From: Agelas oroides
Taxonomy: Eukaryota > Porifera > Demospongiae > Agelasida > Agelasidae
Length of the DNA stretch: 64,000 nt
Reading direction: 5' to 3'
Assembly (NCBI GenBank): GCA_949130485.1
Contig: OX422194.1
Span: 9,061,268 to 9,125,267 of the forward strand
Shown here piece by piece: positions 1 through 10,004 of the stretch. Position 1 is the first letter of the stretch, and each line of letters begins with the position of its first letter. The notes under the pieces are model-generated. The model searched no databases. It saw nothing but the letters and a program-made list of their open reading frames with translations, and was not told the DNA's origin. A program made the translations under genes and the position numbers.

Positions 1-109
1 GCAAAATTAACTTGAACTTCAATCAAACAGTGAGCCCCCCACCTTCATTACTGTAGGGACAATGTTCAACAAATTCTATAGTAGGATGACCCACGTGGAC
101 ACAGACCGT

Positions 110-317
110 GTTGATTAGTTTTTCCTTCTTTCTCTCTCTCTCTCCGTCACTTTCCCCTTCCCTTCTCCTCCTTCCCTTCTCCCCCTTCCCTTCTCCCCCT
201 TCCCTTCTCTCCCTTCCCTTCTCCGACACTCTCTGTCCCTTCCTCTTCCTCTCCTCCTCTTCCTTCCTCTCCTCCTTCTCTCCTCCTTCTCTCCTCCTCC
301 CTTCCTCCTGCTGTGTG
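110..317 (+). repeat. CCTT/CTCC polypyrimidine microsatellite before a splice acceptor
   Basis: Nearly pure pyrimidine run on the coding strand, ending a few bases before the acceptor of the 321-479 exon. It is an expanded polypyrimidine tract, not coding. Confidence 0.8.
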
Positions 318-320
318 CAG

Positions 321-3300
321 GTGTGTATCACTGGGTACTCATCTGGCAAACACTTGGAGGAGACCACCAAGGACGGAACATTGTCCCGCAAATTTCTCCT
401 CTTCTCCCAGTACAAGAAGGGAAAACCTCAGCTACCTGCCGTGATGCTGTACTTCAGACAACCCTTCTGGGATATCCGAGTAAGCTATTTCCCGTCAGAG
501 CCAGTTGTGCTGTGCAAGTAATTAAACTGGATGGTGAGAGAATGCCTGGGGAATGAGCATCCAATGCAAACTCACCCACTCTGTCTCTTCTCCAATTGTA
601 TTGGCCTTCATTTATAGCTTTGTTAAGACCCCATTGCGTCAGAGCTTGCAGAGTTAAGCTCTCTCATCGGAGTCAGCTAGCTTTGGTTGAGTAAAGTCAC
701 ACCTGTCTAGTTAGCCTGTGATAGCAAACTGCCTCCTGATTTGAGTTAGCTATACTCTCTCCCCCCCAAGGAATACCCGGACCCTTTGCACCTTGGAGAG
801 GGAGTTAGGTTGAAGGTGTACGGAGGACCGTTTGTCCAGTACAGCAAGAAGAAGGGTGTTGGGGAGCCAGCCTGCACGGTAGGTCTCCTAGCAAGAGTAG
901 ACATGAAGGAAAGTGAAATAGCTCCAAAACGCAATCCTGTTGTCACCTTTTGTCTCACAGCTACTGCGTTGATTCCTTCAGCTGTGGTTCTAAATTTACA
1001 CTCTCAGAGTTACAATTTACAATTTTCTTTGTGGTGTTATCACCACCTTCAAGATAGTTGGATCAGAGGCCCTGCCAGATTTTCACTTTCTACCTATTTT
1101 GTACTCTTGATAGCAAAAATTTTCGTGGTTTTCACGGATTTGTCTCAGACCGCAAAAATTTTAACCATGAAATTTTGTGATCGTCATGCTTTGTGCTTTG
1201 TGATCGGCGAACCGCGAAAATTTTTCGTGAAATCTTTGCCAGCGGCCAATCCACGAAAATTTTGTCCCACAAAATTTCTCGCCATACGGTATGCTGTCCT
1301 CTCCCTCACAAAATTGTAACATTTTAGCATTTTGCCCCCTGGCTTCAGACAAACAGCAGTATGACCACTACAAAAACAGTGTTGTGCTATTGTTTGTCTG
1401 ACGAAGCCCAGAGGGCAAAATGTTACAACTTTGTGAGGGAGAGGACACCATATTGCTATCAAGAAGTACACTATGTTGTGGATGTTCTCAAATAAGGAGC
1501 CCTTCACAAAGTTGCTTTATGTCCATCTGAGGTAAGTTGGCATGAAGTGTGTCACCTTCTTCTTCTTTGTTTTGCAGGTGAAGTTTTATGAGAAGCTGAG
1601 TGGTGCTGTCCGCAGTGCTAGTAGTAACAGTGCTAGTAGTAACAGTGCACACATCTCCCCTCGAGGGTCTCGCAGCACGTCACCCAAGGTAGGGTGGAGG
1701 AGAGACGAGCTGTTCAGTTTGATTCAGTTGAGTGAGGGATAAGAGGGAAGGAAAGGAGGGGAGTGAGAAGGGAAGAAGGGACTTTGTTTTCAAACAGTAG
1801 TATGTCACAGTGATGTGTGTTTCCTCATCTAAACATGCACTCACAGCCTGTCGTGGAGTCTCCAGGAAGACCGCAGTGTAAGTCTCTTGTACGTTCTGCC
1901 TTGCTTGTAGAGTACGTTGTGGTGACATAGCTTGTCTCTCTGTGCAGTCCTAGACGTCAAGTCTGGCTCTCTTGAGGACAATGTGTACAAGGTAATAGTT
2001 ACGTTATTAGCATTGACCCATCACCTATACTGATGAAAGTATTGACAATTCTCTTTCCCTCCCTCCCTCTCCCTCCTTCCCTACCTCCCTCTTCCTCTTT
2101 CTGCCTTCCCTCCTTCCTTCCCTCCTTCCTTCCCTCCTTCCTTCCCTCCTTCCTTCCCTCCTTCCTTCCCTGCCTCCCTCCCTCTTTCCTCACTCCTTCT
2201 CCTCCCTTCCCTCCTTCCTTCCCTACCTCCCTCCCCTCCTTCCTTCCCTACCTCCCTCCCTCCCTCTCTCTCTCTCCTTCCTTCCCTCTCTCTCCTTCCT
2301 TCCCTACCTCCCTCCCTCTTTCCTTCCTCCCTCCCTCTCTCCTCTCCCTCCCTCCTTCCTCTCTTTCCCTTTTTAGTTGCTCAAAGGTTTCCCACAAGGT
2401 ATTTGGGGGAAGCGACTTGGCAAAGAGTTTGAGATGAAGTATCACCAACCTGCCCCACCCGACCTGCTCCACCGGGCCAAGATCATGCCCTTTGTCAAGT
2501 GGGAGGAGTGAGTTGGGAGAGAAGGGGGGGGGGAAAGAGAGGTAGGTTTAAGACAGAAAAGAGGTGCTCTGTTATCGTTTCCCAGGGTTATGGAGGACAC
2601 ACCCATTCTCTATCCAAAGCGACAGTACTATCCTTCGGAGCATAAAGAAGAGCCAGGCCCTGAGCCCAAGCCACAGGACAAACCGCAGCCGAAATCAACA
2701 GGTAAGAGCTTACAGTCAATAACCGCAGTCAACAAAGCGGGATGTTTAGAGGAGTCTGAGGACCTATCTGTTTATACTACTGGTTTTGTTGTGCTGTAAT
2801 GTAGGGTCTGTTGAGTTCGAATGTACAGTCAATCCTCCTCTTTCTACCTTCTCTCCTTCCCCCTCTCCTTCCCTCCTCCCTCTCTACACCCCCCCAGAAG
2901 CAGTGACTCCGATTAGTCCCTCAAGCTGGATTCCTAAAGAGTGTGCCACTTCCACAAGACGTGAACAAACATCATTCCAGTCTCCTTGCACATCACCATC
3001 ATCCAATCCTTCTCGTATAGTTCATGCACGACCATCATCACAACCGGTTAGACCATCTCCTCCTCCCCTGCCAAGTGAGTTGAGAGGGAGAGTGAAGGGA
3101 GGAAAGAAAGAGGGAGGAGGGGAGATGGAAGGTATAGAGCGAGGAGGGAGGAGGGAAGAGGAGAGGAAGAGAGGGGAGGAGGGAGGAAGGGAGATGGAAG
3201 GTATAGAGCGAGGAGGGAGGAGGGGAGAGGAGAGGAGGAGAGGGGAGGAGGGAGGGGAGATGGAAGGTATAGAGCGAGGAGGGAGGAGGGGAGGTGGAAG

Positions 3301-5034
3301 GTATAGAGCGAGGAGGGAGGAGGAGAGGTGGAAGGTATAGAGCGAGGAGGGAGGAGGAGAGATGGAAGGTATAGAGCGAGGAGGGGAGGTGGAAGGAGGT
3401 CTGGGAGAGAGAAGAGGAAAATGTGGAGCGAGAAGGGGGAGAGGTGAGGGGTTGACCTTTGTTGTGCGTAACTTGTAATTTGTCCATACACCAGGTACTG
3501 TTGAATTTGCTGCTGGTGAGGAAATATTTGACGTCTACGTCTGCCATGTTAATAGTCCTGTCAGCTTCTACGTCCAAGTCTTGGGGAGTGATGACTCAGT
3601 GAGTCACCCGTTTAGTTTGTCACTGACTTGTGTCTGGCTGGGTGTAAAGTGTGCTTACAAATTGCTTCTCTACGCAGGAAAGATTTCTGGCAATGGAGGA
3701 GAGGCTGAACAAGCACTACTCAAGTATAGGAGAACCAGGTACGTCCATGCAGGAAGAGAAACTGCTTTCCACAAGTTGCTGGACACAGTTGTTCAAGCGC
3801 ATGCTCTCCCCTGCCCCCCCTCCCCCTCCTTACTTTCTTTTCCCCTTTCCCTCCTCTCTCTCCCCCTCTCTCCCTCCTCTCTCTCCCCCTCTCTCCCCCT
3901 CTCTCCCCCTCTCTCTCCCCCTCTCTCTCCCCCTCCCCTCTCTCCTCTTCCTCCCCCCCCCTCTCTCTCTCCTCTCTCCCTCCCCTCTCTCCTCTTCCTC
4001 CTCTCTCTCCCTCTTTTTCTCTCCTCACCCCCCCCCCTCTCTCTCTCCTCTCTCCCTCCCCTCTCTCCTCTTCCTCCTCTCTCTCCCTCTTTTTCTCTCC
4101 TCACCCCCCCCCCCCCTCTCCTTCTCTCTCACCCTCTCCCTCTCATCTCCTGGATCCCTCCAAACCTGTAGCCACCTCTGTCAGTGTAAACCATCTTTAT
4201 GGCTACTGTTGGGAAGAAGACGAGGGGGAAACTGACCTACAATGGTGCCGAGCGCTCGTGGTTGCTGTACGGAAGAACGAGGTATGTGTGTATCAGTGTT
4301 CAGCTCTTCCAACTACAACACCACTAGTCTGATGGGAATAAGGGGGTTAATACAAGTATTCTGATGGTAATAAGGGGGTTAATACAAGTAGTCTGATGGC
4401 AATAAAGGAGTTTGCAAGGGCTACTTGTATGTACACACACACGTCTGCACATCCAGGCTGATGTCATGTTTCCTGACTATGGCAATAGTGAGACAGTGAG
4501 CTGCCGCAAAGTGAAACAGCTTCCTAAACAGTTCCACACACTGCCCTTCCAGGTGAGTGCATACATGTCCGCAGAACACCTGACCCATACCTCCAACCCC
4601 CCTCCTCCTTCCCCTCTTCTCTCCTCCCTTCCCCTCTCTCTCCCTTCCTCCTTTCCCCTTCCCTCCCTTCCTCCTTTCCCCCTTCCCTTCTCCTCAGGCC
4701 ATCCACTGTTGCCTTCATGGCATAACAGAGAGTGATGAGGAGGCGTGTGCAAAGTTTTCAGAACTGGCAGTCGGCAAGATCTGTGTTGCCAACATCATGG
4801 ACAGGTACAGTTATTAGAATGTCACATGTTCCATCTGTAAGCCCAGTTGTAAGCTTATTGTTAGCAATTTGATGTAGTGGGCTATTTTTCTCTCTCTCAG
4901 GTCTGGTTCCAGGGTTTCCATTGAGCTGATTGTCTCGGAGTCGGAATGTCAGGAGACTATCAACAGTCTACTGATGAAAGACCTTCATCCCCTCTCCACC
5001 CTCACCCCCCAGTTGCCCACTGTGAGTGTAGGCC

Positions 5035-5085
<51 letters not shown>

Positions 5086-5107
5086 ATGTGTGCGTGTGTG
5101 TGTGTGT

Positions 5108-5150
<43 letters not shown>

Positions 5151-8100
5151 AGTGTGTGTGTGTGCGTGCTATTTGTTCTTTCATTTTTGTAGCTATTTGT
5201 GTTGTATACTTACCACTGAGAACAAAGCTTACGTTTTGCACTAATTTCAGAATTTGGTCTAGCTTCTGTTCTAGTTTGGTTACTTTAATAAAATCATTTC
5301 TGGGAGGAAAATGCGGTTGGCGTGATTTTGTGTGGTCAAGGTATGTTCACACATCCACCTGACTCGTCACTGCACATCATCTCGATCTTGTTTGTGAGAT
5401 GGGGGTGTGTTACAATGTACTTTATAAATCTGGGCAGAGAAACGTGGTATAGACAGCGTGAACATTGTGTGTAGCAGAAGAAGAAGGGGTAGGAACAGGT
5501 ATAGACGGCTAGTCCTCGGAGTCAAACACACATCCTCTTCCTGCACAGCCTGGCTCTCCACTGGTGCCAGTGACACTGACAGATGTGGATGAAGACGGTG
5601 TGATCTCTATCCAGCTGATGGGGCCAGGGCTCAACCGACTTCAACAACTCATGAACGAAATCAACGATGCTTACTCCAAGGTAACTTCTGACTGTGATTG
5701 TGTTGGATATGTTTAGAAATTAAAATGTTTATTTTTTTTCCTCCTGTTGCAATAGCCCAAGTCAAAGGCATCTGATTTTGTGAGCAAAGTATCAGAAGGA
5801 ATGGCGGCCTGTGCTAAGTTCTCAGCTGACGGGAGCTGGTATCGCATTGCTGTCAAGAAGATTCTTGAGTCAAAGGTGGGATAGTCACGTGTGTACACTG
5901 CAGATGTGTGTGCAACGCTTTCACTCTTCTCCTCCTTCCTCCCTCCTCCCTTCCTCCCTTCCTCCCTCCTCTCTCCCTCCATCCTCCTTCTCCCTCCTTC
6001 TCCCTCCTCCCCTCCCCCTCAGAAGCTGCTTGTGGAGTATGTAGATTATGGGAATGAAGAGGAGCTAGACAAGATCAAGCTGAGGAAGGCTCTGGACACA
6101 GAGCTCTACTCTCTTCCTCATCAGGTGCCTTAGTAGGGAGAAAAGTGAGGGGGTAGGGAGGGAGATAGGGAGGGAAGAAAGGATAAATGGAGGAGTGGAG
6201 GAGAAGGAGATTGGGATCAAGGGGATAGAGAGAGAAATAATTTGAGGGAGAGAAAGTGTCCTGCTCCTTATGAGCATAATGTCACCATTGGTCTCTTTCT
6301 CAGGCTGTCAAATGCTCCCTTTATGGGCTGCCACCACCACAGGTAAGAGAGAGTGTCATGTGGCCTTGATTAAAACATTTGATTGGTTGAAGATCATGCG
6401 ACTGGAATAAACATCCCAGAAGGGTGTTCACTCTGGTTGTTATGTGGCCGAACAAGAAGCAGACATGAATCAATGAAACAGTCATGCTGATGTACCTTCC
6501 TGTGTCTCCCCCAGGGAGAATGGACTGAAGATGCCATGGGGACGGTGGCAGAGTACGTGGAGTGTGAGGACATACAGCTGGAGGTGAGGGAGGTCATCAC
6601 TAATAGTTCCAGTCAGGTTCCCATACCAGGGGTTGGGGTCTGGGAATGAGACCACTGTCTTGTGGTGATGTCTTATTGTCTGCCGTCACAGGTCATTGAA
6701 TCTCCGTCAGATCACTGTCTGGCGGCTGTGAGACTCTTTGTGAAGAGTGGGGAGGAGATTGCAGGTCTTAATGACATGCTTCTGGCCCAGCCAAGTCTCT
6801 TCGGGTAAGGCTTGGAGAGAGAGGTGAGAGAGAGGGAGGGAGGGAGGGAGAGGTTGAGGGAAAGCGGTCTATTAAAGATGGGACCTGGCTAAAGATGGCT
6901 AAGATTAATGCCTTCAATGAGTGCACAAAGTTGTTACCTATGACTATAGGACTCAAAATTTGTTGTCCTTCTGAGCTCGCCATCATGGATCCGCTCTCTC
7001 TTTGCAGATTGTCCGACCCAAATATGGAGGAGGTCTCCATTGAAGAAGAGGAGGAAGGCTTTACCGATGGTGGCCTTGAGACCTCCCCTATCTCAAGTAG
7101 CCACTCGAGTCGAGTGAGTGATGGTGCCTTCGAGGAGCCACTGGTCGTCTCTCAGGGTGGACCCTTGCTAGCTACCAAGGAACTGGGGAATCAAGTTATG
7201 AAAGAGAGTGTCGACAAAGATATTCATGAAAAAGTTGGCCAGCTTTCTCTGCAAGAGGGAGGTGCAGGGACCCAAAGTGGTATCGCTGTAACTGCTGCTC
7301 CATGTACAGCTGAGGTCATGTTCGACCGTCACTCTCCACCTGCTAATCTAACTAGTACTAGGGATGCTGCACACCAAATCATACCACCGCCGTCTTCTGT
7401 TAGTGTTAGTCGTGTCCCTGAAGTAGTAGAACAGCAACGTAGTGATAGTGTTAGCGTAGAAGTAGATCCCATCACCCCTGCTACCAGTACGAGTGATCTT
7501 GAGTCACACACGCCAAGTTATTCTGCCAGTCCGCACACACCAATGTTTTCTCCTCCCGGTCCAGTCACTAGCATTGAAGCAAAACTGAGTAGCAATAGAT
7601 CAAGTAGTTACCTTCAACCGTACACACCGTCGAATTCTCCTAGCCCATGTTCTTCTCCACTGCACCATGATGGCAGGACTCCTGCTAGAGGAGGCGGAGG
7701 GATGCGGTTTGAGTCTCTTGTTCCACTGAAGCATGTTCCTGTGACTGTGTCATGGGCTGCCTCTCCTGGGGACTTTGTAGTGAGTTGTGAAACCGTTGGT
7801 TGTAGACCGCTAGGCTGTCTTGTGCTCGTGAGTAGTGTAAATTGTGTACAATTCTTGCCCCAACCAATACCCTGCATTCATTAATGTATTACTACTTTGA
7901 GGAGGAGTCATTAATTGTTGCAAGGGGAATTCCCTAATATCGGCACGATTGCAAGGGGAACTCCCTATTAATGATGTCATTATGACCCATACAGCCATAT
8001 CCCCTCTTCCTGCAGGTTCAACTATTGTCTAAATTAGATGAGTTGGAACAGATGATGGTCCAGTTGAACATGTCTGTCATGAGGCAGCCAGATTTATCCT

Positions 8101-9599
8101 CTACTGACATTGTCTCTGGACTGCTCTGTTGCGCTAGCTCTATTATTGATAAGCGCTGGTACAGAGCTGTGGTCATCAGTGCTCATGATGGGTCTGGAGG
8201 GGTGAGTCTGTGTGTGGGGAGGGGAGGAGAGTGAGTCTGTGTGTGGAGAGGGGAGGAGAGTGTGTGTGGGGAGGGGAGTGTAGATGTGTGTGGAGAGGAG
8301 AGTGAGTGTGTGTGGAGAGGGGAGGAGAGTGGATGTGTGGGGAGAGGGGAGTAGAGTGTGGGTGTGTGTGGAGAGGGGAGGAGGGAGGGGAATGGGTACT
8401 GTGACTACATGTACATTGTCCTGGGCAAGCACCCATGGGCGCTCACAGCTCAAGCAACAAAAATTGAGGGTAGACGGTCGCACGGAGGACTTCAAAAAAC
8501 CGCAAAACTGTCAAAATTGGAGTGTGGCTGCTTGCCCAAGACAAGCACGGTATATGGTGATGAAACATGTTTTGATCTGTGTCCATCGTGTGGTCCTCAG
8601 GGTAATATAACTGTGGAGTTTCTGGACTATGGTGGCAGAGAACTGGTCTCACTGGTATCAGTCAAGGCTCTTCTTGGGAACTTTCTGGAGCTCCCGTTCC
8701 AGGGCATCCACTGCTCACTCAAAGGTGAGACGCCATTACACTTGTCTCACTCTGACCTCTGGGAATTGTCTGGAAATGAGACTATAAGTATCTCCTCTGA
8801 GAATAGTCCGAGAATGCAACTGTAGTGCATAAGTTATTTCCCCTGAGAATAGATCTAGTGCAGTGTTAGGCACTTGTAGTGGAAAGGTACTCTAGCTTGG
8901 TCTCATTCCCAGTATGTCACCAGAGAAAAATGGCTCTGGAAGTGAAATATTGCCCCCACATATTCTTAGATCAATTACGCTTTTTTTTTTTAAAGAGAGA
9001 GTTGTCTAGACACTTTTATAAGCTTGAAGAGCGTGTAAGAACGGGCAGCTAGAGTAAGAGCGTGTAACTCTGTAAAATTTAAAACCAGTCAGAATTTACC
9101 ACCAGTACTAAAAATAGCAACACGTATTGTGCATGCTGTGTAGACACAAGCCGTTGTTGCTAAGCATGTGACTGGATGTTCTGTTTTTAGTACAGTTCAA
9201 TAATTTTGACCGGACTACGGGCTTCTATTGGAGTTACACGCTCTTACTCTAGCCGCCCATTCTTATGCACTGTTGAAGCTTACAACCCCAGGACATTGCT
9301 AATGATAAAATGAACCTAAACTCCTGTCAAGATGTGTAGCAAGGAGTAAGGCCACTCTGGAGCAGCTACCAAAGCCCCTCTGTCCTACAGGTGTCTCTCC
9401 GAGTGGTGGTGCATGGTCGTCAGCAGCATTCAACTATTTCAACCAACGTGTGGTTGGCTACCAACTGTACGCCATAGAGCACAACAGAGAACCATCCGCA
9501 AGCGTAGTGTTCCTGTTAGATACTTCAGTAATTCCCACGGTAGTCATCAACGATGAGATTGTGGAGAAACAGCTTGCTGTCAGGGACGACAGTAGCTAA
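321..9599 (+). CDS. TDRD7: TDRD7-like LOTUS/Tudor protein, 5' end missing
   Basis: Multi-exon gene running in from the left edge; the stop TAA is at 9597-9599. Exons that can be traced include 321-479, 771-878 and 1578-1688, all in phase 0. An exon at about 2375-2509 resembles a LOTUS (OST-HTH) domain (LLKGFPQGIWGKRLGKEF). Three Tudor-type modules follow. One at about 3495-5030 contains VMFPDYGNSETV. One at about 5550-6800 contains LLVEYVDYGNEEEL. One at about 7700-9599 contains ITVEFLDYGGRELV. Family knowledge: LOTUS plus three Tudor domains is the TDRD7 layout; these proteins bind methyl-arginine partners in germ granules, and LOTUS domains bind RNA or Vasa. The single exon 7006-7790 is a long Ser/Pro-rich linker between Tudor 2 and 3. 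The first three exons shown match no domain I recognise. TDRD5 is less likely because it carries only one Tudor domain. Introns hold long pyrimidine tracts and a (TG)n run. Symbol by architecture, not alignment. Confidence 0.75.
1104..1475. mobile_element. Nested palindromic MITE-like element
   Basis: The outer edges are an inverted repeat: CTTGATAGCAA near 1108 and TTGCTATCAAG near 1453. Inside are two further layers. A stretch rich in CGAAAATTTTCGTG-like words spans 1115-1285. A clear hairpin pairs 1290-1353 with 1390-1455 (the left arm holds GTCCTCTCCCTCACAAA and the right arm its complement). No coding capacity. It lies in a TDRD7-like intron. Confidence 0.65.
2040..2372 (+). repeat. CCTTCCTT/CCTCCC polypyrimidine tract before the LOTUS exon
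   Basis: About 330 bases of C/T on the coding strand, directly upstream of the TTTTTAG acceptor of the LOTUS exon. Confidence 0.8.
3068..3420 (+). repeat. Purine minisatellite
   Basis: Repeated unit of about 34-45 bp containing GGAAGGTATAGAGCGAGGAGG, at least six imperfect copies, just after the donor of the Pro/Ser-rich exon of the Tudor gene. Confidence 0.75.
3813..4140 (+). repeat. CTCTCCCC polypyrimidine tract
   Basis: About 330 bases of C/T with a duplicated internal block (around 3955-4025 and 4025-4105), upstream of the exon near 4172 in the TDRD7-like gene. Confidence 0.75.
5039..5165 (+). repeat. (TG)n microsatellite after a splice donor
   Basis: The donor GTGAGTGTAGG leads straight into (TG)n with scattered CG, about 125 bp, within a TDRD7-like intron. 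Confidence 0.85.
8200..8392 (+). repeat. GTGTGTGGAGAGGGGAGGAGA minisatellite
   Basis: Imperfect tandem of about 20-25 bp units starting at the donor (GGG|GTGAGTCTG) of a Tudor 3 exon. Confidence 0.7.
9026..9275. mobile_element. Palindromic MITE, family B copy 1
   Basis: Terminal inverted repeats read GAGCGTGTAAGAACGGGCAG on the left and match the complement of the right end (AGCCGCCCATTCTTATGCAC). Internal arms are also complementary (AGTAAGAGCGTGTAACTC with GAGTTACACGCTCTTACT). AAGCTT flanks both sides and may be the target duplication. A second, inverted copy lies at 15638-15898. Confidence 0.75.
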
Positions 9600-10004
9600 A
9601 CTTTCATTATATCTTCATCTGCAGTTTAATGGCTGCCTTTGCAATTGGTTCTGATGAAAAAATATATCGCATTAGTTACTAAATCATATTGCATTAATCA
9701 CTTAATCACCATTTTCTTAAATAGTGTACATCAGCATCATTTCAATGCTTTTTACACCTGTGTTAGTGTTGTAGCTGGTATGATCTTTATTTCATACTGT
9801 AGAACAAGTCATGTTATTCTCATGTCAGTTGTGTTCTTCAGATGTGGGTACATCACCAATATGCCTGTTGGTTCATTCCATTGAAATACAACCATACACT
9901 ATATGTCATTATTAGTCTCGAAGCCAGACCCCCTTTCCTCTTTGGAGGGGTCTGGGTTTGAGACTACGTCATTATGTATTCCTTGGTACTACTGATCGCT
10001 AGAT
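9600..10004. other. Tail-to-tail spacer TDRD7-like / NDUFAF2
   Basis: Short convergent spacer. It holds 3' untranslated sequence of both genes and a 54-bp MITE (9913-9966). No supported coding region is seen. Confidence 0.6.
9913..9966. mobile_element. Family A palindromic MITE, 54 bp
   Basis: Starts TAGTCTCGAAGCCAGACC and ends GGTCTGGGTTTGAGACTA. Flanked by TGTCATTAT (9904-9912) and CGTCATTAT (9967-9975), eight of nine bases identical. A related hairpin occurs at about 61070-61127. Confidence 0.75.

Noticed and set aside
786..1319. 177-codon frame
   Set aside because: Its first 31 codons are a real Tudor-gene exon; the rest runs through an intron and a MITE-like element.
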